The translations under genes were made by a program, and so were the position numbers. DNA of 37,117 nucleotides from VAZQ01 sp035552735 (lineage in GTDB: Bacteria > Pseudomonadota > Alphaproteobacteria > Rhizobiales > Xanthobacteraceae), in NCBI GenBank assembly GCA_035552735.1, contig DASZKX010000193.1, positions 1 through 37,117 of the forward strand, given 5' to 3'. A model generated the notes under the pieces. That model was not told the DNA's origin. It did no database searches and saw nothing but the letters and a program-made list of their open reading frames with translations. Of this stretch, positions 1-8,372 are shown one piece after another (position 1 is the stretch's first letter; every line of letters begins with the position of its first letter).

Positions 1-893
1 AGCTTGTTGAACACCTGCAGCGAGCTTGCGATACGGGTGCCGCCGGACCAGTCGGCGACGCTGGCCGCGCAGGCCGCCAGCGCCTCGTCGGGGTCCCGGG
101 CCTTGAGGGCCCGGGTGACGTTTGTGAGCCGGGTGCCGAACAGGAACGTCGACACGCGCTTGCGCGCATCCGTTACGGCGTGCAGAAAATGCAGGAACAA
201 GCGCGTGTACTGGCTCATGGAGCCGGATATGTCGATGAGCGCCACGATCGGCGGCGGCATGCGGCGCAGGCCGAGATACTTGAGATCGATCACCGCGCCG
301 CCGGCCTTGAGGCTTGCGCGCAGGGTGCGGCGCATGTCGATCAGGCGGCCGCGGCGATCGGGCTTGAGCCGCCGCGTCTTCACCTCATCGAGCGACAGCA
401 CCAGCCGCTCGATCGCCAGCTTGGCGGCCGCGATCTCGGCCGCCGACATCTGGGCGAAATCCTTCTTCTGCAGTACCTCGCGATCGGAAACCGTGAGGCG
501 GGCATCGATCTCGGTGTCGCGCCGGTCCGGCTCGAACTCGCGCAGGCCCGAGAACAGCGCCTCCTCGATGCGCTGCGCGCCGGGCTTGGGCGCCTCGGGG
601 GCGGCCGGCGGCGCCTGTGGCAACAAGGACGCCATCAGCTTGTCCAGGAAGGCGCGCTTGCGAAAGAAGATGCGGAACGCCTGATCGAACAGAAGCGTGT
701 GTTCATGTCGCTTCACGAGCACCGCGTGCAGCGTCCAGTAGAAATCCTCGCGCCTGCCGATGCCGCCCGCCTGCAGCGCCGCCAGCGCATCGAGCACCGC
801 GCCCGAGCCGATCGGAATGCCGGCCGCCCGCAACGCGCGCGCGAAGTAGAGGATGTTCTCCGCGAGCCGCACCTCCGCCACCGGCATGCTCAT
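1..893 (-). CDS. coxE: CoxE-like VWA domain protein (partial, 3' end outside window)
   Basis: About 297 residues are visible and the gene runs off the left edge. The ATG at 893 overlaps the stop of the upstream MoxR ATPase gene as ATGA, indicating translational coupling. Residues 221-227 read DISGSMS, the metal-ion-dependent adhesion site of a von Willebrand factor A domain, preceded by a long charged N-terminal half (residues 1-200). This arrangement is typical of CoxE. In the family, CoxD (MoxR ATPase) and CoxE (VWA) form a chaperone pair that inserts sulfur/copper or otherwise matures the molybdenum active site of the Cox hydroxylase. Placement downstream of coxD and of coxSLM supports that role. 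Family proteins are usually near 390 residues, so roughly a quarter is missing here because of the window edge, not mutation. Confidence 0.9.
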   Translation of the reverse strand, partial: MSMPVAEVRLAENILYFARALRAAGIPIGSGAVLDALAALQAGGIGRREDFYWTLHAVLVKRHEHTLLFDQAFRIFFRKRAFLDKLMASLLPQAPPAAPEAPKPGAQRIEEALFSGLREFEPDRRDTEIDARLTVSDREVLQKKDFAQMSAAEIAAAKLAIERLVLSLDEVKTRRLKPDRRGRLIDMRRTLRASLKAGGAVIDLKYLGLRRMPPPIVALIDISGSMSQYTRLFLHFLHAVTDARKRVSTFLFGTRLTNVTRALKARDPDEALAACAASVADWSGGTRIASSLQVFNK

Positions 894-1831
894 TCCGCCG
901 CCCTTAAGCTCGCGCGCAACTCCTCGATCAGCTCCTTGGCCCTGGCGCCTTCGATGCGCGCGATGTCGTCCTGATATTTGAGCAGGACACCGAGCGTGTC
1001 GGTGACGGTGGCGGGATCGAGCGCCACCACGTCGAGCTCGGCGAGCGCGGAGGCCCAGTCGAGCGTTTCGGCGACGCCCGGCGCCTTGAACAGATCCTGC
1101 TGGCGCAAGGCCTGCACGAAATGCACCACCTGGGCGGACAGCGTCGCGCTGATGCCCGGCACCTTGGTGCGCACGATCGCCAATTCCCGCTCGGCGTTCG
1201 GATAGCCGACCCAATGATAGAGGCAGCGGCGTTTGATGGCGTCATGGATCTCGCGGGTGCGGTTGGAGGTGATCACCACGATCGGCGGATGGGCCGCCTT
1301 CACGGTGCCGAGCTCCGGCACCGTCACCTGGAAATCGGCCAGCACCTCGAGCAGGAAGGCCTCGAACGCCTCGTCGGCGCGGTCGAGCTCGTCGATCAAA
1401 AGCACCGGCGCGCCGGCCGGATCGGGCTCGAGCGCCTGCAGGAGCGGCCGCTTGATCAGGAAGCGCTCCGAGAAGACATCGTGCTCCAGCCGCTCGCGGT
1501 CGTGCTCGCCCTGTGCCTCCGCCACCCGGATCGCGATCATCTGGGCGGCGTAGTTCCATTCGTAGACCGCGGCCGCTACGTCGAGCCCCTCGTAGCATTG
1601 CAGGCGGATGAGCCGCCGCCCGAGCGTGGACGAGAGCACCTTGGCGATCTCGGTCTTGCCGACCCCGGCCTCGCCTTCGAGAAACAGCGGCCGCCCCATC
1701 TTGAGGGCGAGAAACAGGACGGTCGCGAGCGAGCGGTCGGCCAGGTAGTCGGCCGCGGCCAGGAGCGCGAGGGTTTCATCGATCGAGGTTGGCGGCGATT
1801 TGGCGGTGGTTTTTGTCACTGTTCTATCCAT
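890..1831 (-). CDS. coxD: MoxR-family AAA+ ATPase, CoxD-like
   Basis: A 313-residue AAA+ ATPase. The Walker A motif GEAGVGKT is at residues 53-60, a Walker B-like PVLLIDELDRAD lies in the middle, and a sensor-1-like VVITSNRTREI follows. MoxR ATPases work with VWA partners as metal-centre maturation chaperones; CoxD in Oligotropha-type systems is needed to mature the Mo-containing CO dehydrogenase. Its ATGA overlap with the VWA gene downstream supports this pairing. The start ATG at 1831 has only a weak Shine-Dalgarno (GGATAGA). Upstream, 167 bases separate it from the dioxygenase stop, so it may have its own promoter instead of being read from the cox promoter. Confidence 0.92.
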   Translation of the reverse strand: MDRTVTKTTAKSPPTSIDETLALLAAADYLADRSLATVLFLALKMGRPLFLEGEAGVGKTEIAKVLSSTLGRRLIRLQCYEGLDVAAAVYEWNYAAQMIAIRVAEAQGEHDRERLEHDVFSERFLIKRPLLQALEPDPAGAPVLLIDELDRADEAFEAFLLEVLADFQVTVPELGTVKAAHPPIVVITSNRTREIHDAIKRRCLYHWVGYPNAERELAIVRTKVPGISATLSAQVVHFVQALRQQDLFKAPGVAETLDWASALAELDVVALDPATVTDTLGVLLKYQDDIARIEGARAKELIEELRASLRAAE

Positions 1832-1998
1832 GGCGGCAATCTATCCGGTCGCGGCCATCGTGTCCCAGGCCTAGCGCCGTCGGATCGGCATTTCACCCAT
1901 GCGGACGGGCTGCCCGCCCGGCGGCAGATGGTCCGCCCGGCGGCAGACGATCCGCCGCAGCCGTAGGAACATGCGGGCGAGCAGCGCGAGGCAGGCCG

Positions 1999-4260
1999 TC
2001 ATCCGCCCAGCGTAGATACATGCTCCAGATCCTGCCGGCGCTGCTGCGCGCGCCGCTCGTAGCTGGCCTGGTTCTTGGTGGCGACCAGGGCGTGCGGGCT
2101 GCCCCGCCTCTCGGTCGTGAGGTCAAGGTCGCACGCGTCGGTCCGGACGCTCCCCTCGACATGGCTGCGCCGGCTCTGGACCGCCTTCAGGCGCCACTGC
2201 GGCTGATGGGGATCGACCAGGAACACGCCCAGCTCGCGGCAGTCGGCGCATGTGCAGTTGATCTGGTTGATGCGGGTCCAGTCTCGCGGTGCGTCCAGCG
2301 GCAGTGCAATCCTTCTGCGTAAATGGTCAAGGGATGCTTCCCGGAGCCGCTGGACCGCCGGCCAGGTCGCGCTCTCGGTCTGCTTGGCAAAGGCCAAAGC
2401 GGCTGGCACCAGGACGTCGTCCGGCCTGTACATCTTTGGCCAGGCCAGCAGGTGCTCGATCGCACGCGCCGCGAGCCCGGCCTCGATCCGGCTCGTCGCC
2501 GTAAGGAGATCAACGACGATGCCCGGCCTTATCGGAGTGGGTCGAGCCCAGATGCCGGTGTCCGCAGGCTTCGCCGGATCGCCCGGCAAGACATCGATCA
2601 GGGCTGCGCCGATCCGCACCACATCGCCCGCGAAATCGGTCGGCCCCCCTGCGCAGCGCAACAGGAGATCGCTGCAGGCGCTGAGACGAGCCGCGGCGTT
2701 GCGTCCGACGATCCGGACCAGCAAGTCCGTTGCACGCGGTCGCGGAAGAAGCGCGGCGGCACGCACGATCGCTTCGTTGTCGGACGCCGCATAATGACCT
2801 TCCGCCGAGAGCTCGGCGAGAAACGCATCGATGCGCGGCGCATTCCCGAGCCGGACCTGCAAGTCGAGCATTCGGCTGACGGCGGTGTCACCCTCGTCGC
2901 GCCGAGTCGCACGCGACCAGGAGCGCAGCATGTGGCCCGAAAGCTCGTCGGCCTCACGCCACAGCGGCGAGGCAATCGCCCGGTCGCTCGCCTCCCACGG
3001 CCGCGTCAGATCCTCGAGATGCGGCAAGGTTGCCCCGAGACCCGCCTGGTTCAGCACCGCCAGCCGCCGCGCACGCGGCCACAGCACCAAGCCGGCGCGG
3101 CGATAGGTGCGCTCGAAGGACGCACCCTCGTTGCCGGTCGCCTCGTGGAAATGCTGCTCGTCGGGCGTCAGATCCTCGAACGCGTCAGGCGGGCAGAGCT
3201 CGGTCTCGTCGAACGGAAAATCATGGAACCCGGCTTCGCCGCCGTCCGGACGGCGCCATTCCGACAGGAACAGCGACCGGTCACAGACCTCCACAACCTC
3301 AAATTCCGCGTCGTCCTCCTTGTCTCGATTCCAGCGCCGACGGTCGTAATAGCCGGAATGCTCGGCGCTGCCGCTCTCCTCGATCGACACCAGAGCGAGA
3401 TGGAGATCGCAGTCCGCCTCTGCGGCGGCCTTGACGAGCACAGACGCCACGCCTGCGTCGGCGCCCTTGAGCGTGCCGAACGACAGTTCCGCCGGAGTGT
3501 AGGCATGCTCCAAAGGCAGGATCAGCTTGTCGGGTTCGCCCTCCGCGCCGGTCCAACTCCCTAGCAATTCCGCGACTCGCCCCTCGACCTCGCGATAGTC
3601 GGGCGCCTCCGGCAGACACCTCTTGTCCAGGAAGCGTAAATTATAAACGAGGGTCAGGCGATATCCGGTGGTTACAGGACGCACTTGATGCACGCAGTCG
3701 GCGTAGAACGCGGCGAATCCCACCTCAGACGGATCCTCGGGATGCAGATCGAGCACCACCTCCCGCCCCAGGTGCCGCACGACCAATTCGCCGCCGCTAT
3801 GAACCGACGGCAGCACGATCGCCAAGGTTGCAAACATGCCGGGGACCTTTTCGGTGTCCCGGTGATCGATGAAGTGGCTGCCGGCGTCATAGACGAGAAG
3901 CTTGTAGAAGTCCGCCGCGACCGGCTCGCTTACGCCGAGTCCGTGGGCCGCATGGGCGACGAGCTCAGCCAGCGTCTTCGTCCAATGACGCCCGCCAATC
4001 CGAACCCGATGAGGGTCGATCTGCCAGGTTCTCCGGACATCGCGATCCAGCACAGTCTCCTCGCCCCGCCCGTAGGGTGCCGGCTCGGCGGTCGCAAGCA
4101 ATTGCTCGACCTGCATCGGCAGCAGCGGGATGGCGATCCTGCCCACGCCGTCCACGTCGATTGCGGGTGTGAAGATTTCTCGCATGCCGCCGACGCAGAA
4201 GTCGCCGGGCCGCTCGACCGAGCGGAGGCAATCAAGCAGGGCGAGGGCAATCGACGACAT
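1999..4260 (-). CDS. Large 2-oxoglutarate/Fe(II)-dependent dioxygenase (prolyl-4-hydroxylase-like fold)
   Basis: The 753-residue product carries a 2OG-Fe(II) oxygenase domain in its first 210 residues: the HxD iron ligands are H133 and D135 (HFIDHRD), the distal iron ligand is H191 (CVHQVRPV) and R201 (TGYRLTLVYNL) would bind the 2-oxoglutarate carboxylate. The order and spacing fit the prolyl 4-hydroxylase-like subfamily. The remaining about 540 residues are unlike any domain I recognise; they contain acidic and Trp-rich stretches and a Cys cluster near the C-terminus (NCTCADC). The substrate is unknown. The gene sits between vapBC and coxD on the same strand as the cox genes, interrupting the usual coxM-coxD adjacency, so it may be part of an insertion. 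Confidence 0.85.
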   Translation of the reverse strand: MSSIALALLDCLRSVERPGDFCVGGMREIFTPAIDVDGVGRIAIPLLPMQVEQLLATAEPAPYGRGEETVLDRDVRRTWQIDPHRVRIGGRHWTKTLAELVAHAAHGLGVSEPVAADFYKLLVYDAGSHFIDHRDTEKVPGMFATLAIVLPSVHSGGELVVRHLGREVVLDLHPEDPSEVGFAAFYADCVHQVRPVTTGYRLTLVYNLRFLDKRCLPEAPDYREVEGRVAELLGSWTGAEGEPDKLILPLEHAYTPAELSFGTLKGADAGVASVLVKAAAEADCDLHLALVSIEESGSAEHSGYYDRRRWNRDKEDDAEFEVVEVCDRSLFLSEWRRPDGGEAGFHDFPFDETELCPPDAFEDLTPDEQHFHEATGNEGASFERTYRRAGLVLWPRARRLAVLNQAGLGATLPHLEDLTRPWEASDRAIASPLWREADELSGHMLRSWSRATRRDEGDTAVSRMLDLQVRLGNAPRIDAFLAELSAEGHYAASDNEAIVRAAALLPRPRATDLLVRIVGRNAAARLSACSDLLLRCAGGPTDFAGDVVRIGAALIDVLPGDPAKPADTGIWARPTPIRPGIVVDLLTATSRIEAGLAARAIEHLLAWPKMYRPDDVLVPAALAFAKQTESATWPAVQRLREASLDHLRRRIALPLDAPRDWTRINQINCTCADCRELGVFLVDPHQPQWRLKAVQSRRSHVEGSVRTDACDLDLTTERRGSPHALVATKNQASYERRAQQRRQDLEHVSTLGG

Positions 4261-4329
4261 GGTGACTCAAGGCAGCTGATCGACGGGACCGGGCTTCGAA
4301 GACTTTCTTCGAGCCGGCGCTCCGTCCGT

Positions 4330-4755
4330 TCAAGAGATTATACGCAAGGAGCGCACGCGAGAGAAATCGCGATCGTGTGTCGCCAGGGCGGCCGCGTTGA
4401 TCGCCAGCGCGCTTGCCGCTTGAACGGCATCTGCCAGCTTGAGCCCGAGTGAGGCCCGCAGTCTTGCAGCGCTTTCCGCAATGTCGACGTCAAGTGCGAT
4501 GGGTTGCCATGATTCGAGGATGGCGCGGTAACGCCGGGCGAGCGCGTCATCCCCCGACCGCAGCGGACCGGTCAGGACCTCGGCGATCGTGATCGTCGTT
4601 ACGGCAAAGCGTAAATGCCCGGCCGCATGGGCCGCGAACAGCGGCTTGAAACGGGGTCCGAATCTCGCGTGCCCCTCGAGGAAGTAGATGATCGGCGCCG
4701 AATCGACCAGAACCAGCGCATCCTCCGGCAGATCTTCGAATCCTAGCGGCTCTAT
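4330..4755 (-). CDS. vapC: VapC-type PIN-domain ribonuclease toxin, non-canonical start
   Basis: A PIN domain is plain in this frame: LVDSAPIIYFLEG holds the first acidic residue (D18, counting from the ATA codon), TIAEVL gives E59, KLADAVQAAS gives D109 and THDRDFSRV gives D128/D130. These are the Mg2+-binding acids of VapC ribonucleases, which cleave RNA such as tRNA. The frame is open from an in-frame TGA just upstream, and contains no ATG, GTG or TTG before the first catalytic Asp. The most natural start is ATA at 4755, whose last two bases overlap the vapB stop as ATAG; CTG at 4731 is the alternative. Downstream of vapB in the same operon. Length (141 aa) is normal for the family, and no frameshift is seen, so the gene may be functional but poorly translated. 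Confidence 0.85.
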   Translation of the reverse strand: MEPLGFEDLPEDALVLVDSAPIIYFLEGHARFGPRFKPLFAAHAAGHLRFAVTTITIAEVLTGPLRSGDDALARRYRAILESWQPIALDVDIAESAARLRASLGLKLADAVQAASALAINAAALATHDRDFSRVRSLRIIS

Positions 4756-4988
4756 TCGTCACGGAGCTTTCGAAGCGTGCTGGTGCTGTCCTTACCCCAT
4801 AACCCGCGACCGGAGCCTCCAACGGGCATGAGCGGTTGCTGGCGAGCGGCGGCGTCATACGCCCCGATGGGTACTAGCGCCGCAACTGGACGGCCATGTT
4901 TGGTAATAATCGTTGACCGGCCTTTCTCGGCCGCAGCGAGCAGATCCGGCAGTTGATTGCGGGCTTCTTCCGCGCCTTTGCGCATCAT
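4752..4988 (-). CDS. vapB: Phd/YefM-family antitoxin, VapB role
   Basis: A 78-residue antitoxin starting MMRKGAEEARNQLPDLL, followed by a DNA-binding core with TIITKHGRPVAALVP typical of the Phd/YefM fold, and a basic tail with GRGLWGKDSTSTLRKLRDE that would wrap the PIN toxin. I prefer the ATG at 4988 because AAGGGA lies 8 bases upstream; a TTG start at 5012 would give eight more residues. It neutralises the PIN toxin and represses the operon, probably through the perfect palindrome at 5013-5030. Stop overlaps the toxin frame by two bases. Confidence 0.88.
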   Translation of the reverse strand: MMRKGAEEARNQLPDLLAAAEKGRSTIITKHGRPVAALVPIGAYDAAARQQPLMPVGGSGRGLWGKDSTSTLRKLRDE

Positions 4989-5012
4989 GATGCTGGTCCC
5001 TTGACGGAACAA

Positions 5013-5030
5013 CCGTACAGGACTGTACGG
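5013..5030 (-). promoter_or_regulatory. vapBC operator palindrome within the promoter
   Basis: A perfect inverted repeat, ccgtacag-ga-ctgtacgg, lies 25 bases upstream of the antitoxin ATG. On the minus strand a TTGACT box (5/6 match to -35) precedes it, and the palindrome covers the spacer and the weak -10 (TACGGT, 18-base spacing). Binding of the antitoxin here would block transcription, the usual autoregulation of Phd/VapB systems. Confidence 0.75.
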
Positions 5031-5124
5031 ACTTCAGTCAATCCCGTTCGCATGCATCCGACATGCCGGACGCAATGATGGGCGAATCCAGCTCCTTGGC
5101 ATGTGGGCAAGAATCGCCCTTGCC

Positions 5125-5928
5125 TCAGCCCGCCACCGCTGCCGCCACCGCGCGGCGCGCCAGCACGCCCACCAGATGGGCGCGGTACTCCGCGCTGCCG
5201 TGGATATCGCTGCCCATGCCCTCGGGGGGGATGGAAAGACCATCGAGGGATTTCGTCCCGAAGCGCTTCTTGAGCGCCTCCTCGAACGACGTGACGCGGA
5301 ATACGCCGTTGGCGCCCGCCCCGGTCACCGCCACGCGGATCTCGGAGCTGCGCTTCGACACGAACACGCCGACCAGCGCGTAGCGCGAGGCCGGGTTGGG
5401 AAACTTCACATAGGCCGCCTTCTGGGGGGTGGGAAACATCACCTTGGTGATGATCTCGTCGTTCTCGAGCGCGGTCTCGAACAGGCCTTTGAAGAAATCG
5501 TCGGCCTTGATGCGCCGCTTGTTGGTCACGATGGTGGCGCCCAGCCCCAGACAGCCGGCCGGATAGTCGGCGTTGGGATCATTGTTGGCGACCGAGCCCC
5601 CGATGGTGCCGCGATGGCGCACGGCCGGATCGCCGATGCGGCCCGCCAGCGCGGCGAGCGCCGGAATGGCCTCTTGCACCAGCGGCGAGGTCGCGACCTC
5701 GGCATGCGGGGTCATGGCGCCGATGACGACCGAGCGGCCCTTGAGCTCGATGCCGCTGAGCCCCTCGATCTTCGACATGTCGACGATCTGGGGCGGACCG
5801 GCCAGGCGCAGCTTCATGGTCGGGATCAGGGTGTGACCGCCCGCCAGGAGCTTCGCCTCCTCATGCTTGGCCAACAGGCTCGCCGCCTGCCGGACGGTCG
5901 TCGGCCGGTGATAGGTGAATGCGTACAT
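5125..5928 (-). CDS. coxM: FAD-binding medium subunit of a xanthine oxidase-family molybdenum hydroxylase, CoxM-like
   Basis: The 267-residue protein has the two FAD-pyrophosphate motifs of the CoxM/CutM family: AGGHT at residues 29-33 and TIGGS at 108-112, the latter followed by ANNDPNADYPAG. This subunit takes electrons from the [2Fe-2S] subunit and passes them to the quinone pool. The ATG at 5928 is 30 bases after the coxL stop, with GGAGGATC as Shine-Dalgarno. Length is normal. Gene order here is S-L-M rather than the M-S-L of authentic form I coxMSL, in keeping with the form II large subunit. Confidence 0.93.
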   Translation of the reverse strand: MYAFTYHRPTTVRQAASLLAKHEEAKLLAGGHTLIPTMKLRLAGPPQIVDMSKIEGLSGIELKGRSVVIGAMTPHAEVATSPLVQEAIPALAALAGRIGDPAVRHRGTIGGSVANNDPNADYPAGCLGLGATIVTNKRRIKADDFFKGLFETALENDEIITKVMFPTPQKAAYVKFPNPASRYALVGVFVSKRSSEIRVAVTGAGANGVFRVTSFEEALKKRFGTKSLDGLSIPPEGMGSDIHGSAEYRAHLVGVLARRAVAAAVAG

Positions 5929-5958
5929 TTTGATCCTCCAAATCCGTGTATCGCGTGT

Positions 5959-8325
5959 TCAAGCCGCGGCGCCATGCGGGCTCAACTTCTGCAGAGCCAA
6001 CCACACCGATTGGGACGTTGCCGGCATCGTGAGCGCCTCGGTGCCGATCGCATTGGTGAGCGCATTGATCACCGCCGCCGGCGCCGCGATCGCGCCGGCT
6101 TCGCCGCAACCCTTGATACCGAGCGGATTCGACGAGCTCGGCGTCATAGTCGTGGCCACCGCGAAGCGCGGCAGATTGTCCGCCCGCGGCATGCAGTAAT
6201 CGATCATCGAGCCGGTGACGAGCTGACCGGCCTGATCGTAGATCGCGCCTTCCAGTAGCGCCTGGCCGATGCCCTGCGCGACGCCGCCATGCACCTGGCC
6301 TTCCACGATCATCGGATTGATGACCGTGCCGAAATCATCGACCGCCGTCCAGGTCACGATCTCGCTGGCGCCGGTCTCCGGATCGACCTCGACCTCGCAG
6401 ATATGGCAGCCGGCCGGGAACGTGAAATTGACCGGATCGTAGAAGGCGCCCTCTTTCAGCCCCGGCTCCAGCTCCTGGCCGGAGAACTTGTGCGCCACAT
6501 AGGCATTGAGCGTGACATCGCCCCAGGGCAGCGACTTGTCGGTGCCGGCCACCGTGAACTTGCCGTCCTTCAGCTGGATGTCGTCTTCGGCGGCCTCCAG
6601 CATCTGGGCCGCGACCTTCTTGGCCTTGACCTCGATCTTGTCGAGCGCCTTGACCAGCGCCGAGATGCCGACTGCGCCCGAGCGCGACCCGTAGGTTCCC
6701 ATGCCGAACTGCACCTTGTCGGTGTCGCCGTGCATGATGCTCACATTGTCGATCGGGATCCCCAGCCGCTCGGCCACCACCTGGGCGAACGTAGTTTCAT
6801 GACCCTGGCCGTGAGCATGGCTGCCGGTCAGGACCTCGACCGAGCCGGTCGGATTCACCCGCACCTCGGCGGATTCCCATAATCCGACGCCGCAGCCGAG
6901 CGAGCCGACGGCCTGGCTCGGCGCGATGCCGCAGGCCTCGATATAGGTCGAGAAGCCGAGGCCGCGCAGCCGGCCGCGGTCCGCGGCTTGGCGCTTGCGC
7001 GTCTCGAAGCCCTCGATATCCGCGATCTCCAGCGCCTTGGCGAGCGAGGCCGCGTAGTCGCCGGCGTCGTACATCATGATCACAGGCGTCTGATGCGGAA
7101 AGCGCTTGATGAAATTCTTAAGCCGCAACGCCGTCGGCTCCATCCCCAGCTCGCGCGCCCCGACCTCGATGAGGCGCTCCACCACGAACGTCGCCTCGGG
7201 ACGACCGGCCCCGCGATAGGCATCGACCGCCGCCGTGTTGGTGTAGACCGCGTCGACCTCGCAATAAATGGCCGGGATGTCGTACTGACCCGAAAGCAAC
7301 GTGGCGTAGAGATAGGTCGGGACCGACGACGAGAAGGTCGACATATAGGCGCCGAGATTGGCGATGGTCTTGGCCTTGAGGGCCACGATCCTGCCGCCGT
7401 CGGCGAAGGCCATCTCGGCGTGGGTGACGTGATCGCGGCCGTGAGCGTCGCACAGGAAGGCCTCGCTGCGGTCAGCGACCCATTTCACCGGGCGGCCCAC
7501 GCGCTTGGAGGCCCACAGCGCCACCACCTCTTCGGGATAGATGAAAATCTTGGAGCCGAAGCCGCCGCCCACATCGGGCGCGACCACGCGCAATTTGTGC
7601 TCGGGCGCGAGACCCACGAAAGCGGAGATGACCAGCCGCGCCACATGCGGGTTCTGGCTGGTGCTCCACAAGGTGAAGCTGTCGTTGCCGGCATCGTATT
7701 CGCCGATCGCGGCGCGCGGCTCGATGGCGTTCGGAACCAGCCGGTTGTTGACGATATCGAGCCTGGTCACGTGCTTGGCCGACTTGAAAGCGGCCTCGAC
7801 CGCGGCGGCGTCGCCCAGGTGCCACTGATAGATGGTGTTGCCGGGCGCCACCTCGTGAATTTGCGGCGTGCCCTTGCGTTGCGCCTTGGCGGGATCGGCG
7901 ACCGCGGGCAGCACCTCGTAATCGCAAGCGACCTTCTCGGCGGCGTCCTTGGCCTGCGACAAGGTCTCGGCCACCACGACCACGACCGGATCGCCGACGT
8001 GGCAGGCCTTGCCGGTCGCGAGCGCGGGATGCGGCGCCATCTTCATGGGGGTGCCGTCCTTGGAGTGGATCATCCAGCCGCAGATGAGGCTGCCGATCTT
8101 GTCGGAGGCCAGTTCGGCACCAGTGAGTACCGCCAGCACCCCCGGCATCGCCGTGGCGGCCTTGGTGTCGAGCGTCTTGATTCGCGCGTGGGCGTGCGGC
8201 GAGCGCACGAAGTAGGCGCGGGCTTGGCCGGGCCGGTCGATATCGGCGGTATAGCGGCCCTTGCCGGTGATGAAACGCTGGTCCTCCTTGCGGCGCACCG
8301 CCGCGCCGATCCCGGTCGCGCTCAT
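5959..8325 (-). CDS. coxL: Large molybdopterin subunit, form II CoxL-like aldehyde oxidase/xanthine dehydrogenase family
   Basis: The 788-residue catalytic subunit contains GGGFGSK (253-259), the active-site motif AYRGAGR (369-375) and the conserved base glutamate in GCGEAG (about residue 742). It binds molybdenum-molybdopterin cytosine dinucleotide. Authentic aerobic CO dehydrogenases (form I) carry AYxCSFR with the Cu-ligating cysteine; AYRGAGR marks form II enzymes, whose physiological substrates are mostly unknown (aldehydes, N-heterocycles or other small molecules). No Cys lies in this motif, so the Mo-S-Cu centre for CO should not form. Starts with ATG at 8325, 47 bases after the coxS stop. 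The symbol coxL is used in the family sense only. Confidence 0.93.
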   Translation of the reverse strand: MSATGIGAAVRRKEDQRFITGKGRYTADIDRPGQARAYFVRSPHAHARIKTLDTKAATAMPGVLAVLTGAELASDKIGSLICGWMIHSKDGTPMKMAPHPALATGKACHVGDPVVVVVAETLSQAKDAAEKVACDYEVLPAVADPAKAQRKGTPQIHEVAPGNTIYQWHLGDAAAVEAAFKSAKHVTRLDIVNNRLVPNAIEPRAAIGEYDAGNDSFTLWSTSQNPHVARLVISAFVGLAPEHKLRVVAPDVGGGFGSKIFIYPEEVVALWASKRVGRPVKWVADRSEAFLCDAHGRDHVTHAEMAFADGGRIVALKAKTIANLGAYMSTFSSSVPTYLYATLLSGQYDIPAIYCEVDAVYTNTAAVDAYRGAGRPEATFVVERLIEVGARELGMEPTALRLKNFIKRFPHQTPVIMMYDAGDYAASLAKALEIADIEGFETRKRQAADRGRLRGLGFSTYIEACGIAPSQAVGSLGCGVGLWESAEVRVNPTGSVEVLTGSHAHGQGHETTFAQVVAERLGIPIDNVSIMHGDTDKVQFGMGTYGSRSGAVGISALVKALDKIEVKAKKVAAQMLEAAEDDIQLKDGKFTVAGTDKSLPWGDVTLNAYVAHKFSGQELEPGLKEGAFYDPVNFTFPAGCHICEVEVDPETGASEIVTWTAVDDFGTVINPMIVEGQVHGGVAQGIGQALLEGAIYDQAGQLVTGSMIDYCMPRADNLPRFAVATTMTPSSSNPLGIKGCGEAGAIAAPAAVINALTNAIGTEALTMPATSQSVWLALQKLSPHGAAA

Positions 8326-8372
8326 GGCGGTCTCCTCTTGCGGTCAAAGACCGGCGGCCCCGCGGGCCGCCC

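Noticed and set aside
5101..6258. Long plus-strand frame across coxM and the end of coxL
   Set aside because: Antisense shadow; Arg/His/Gly-rich without domains.
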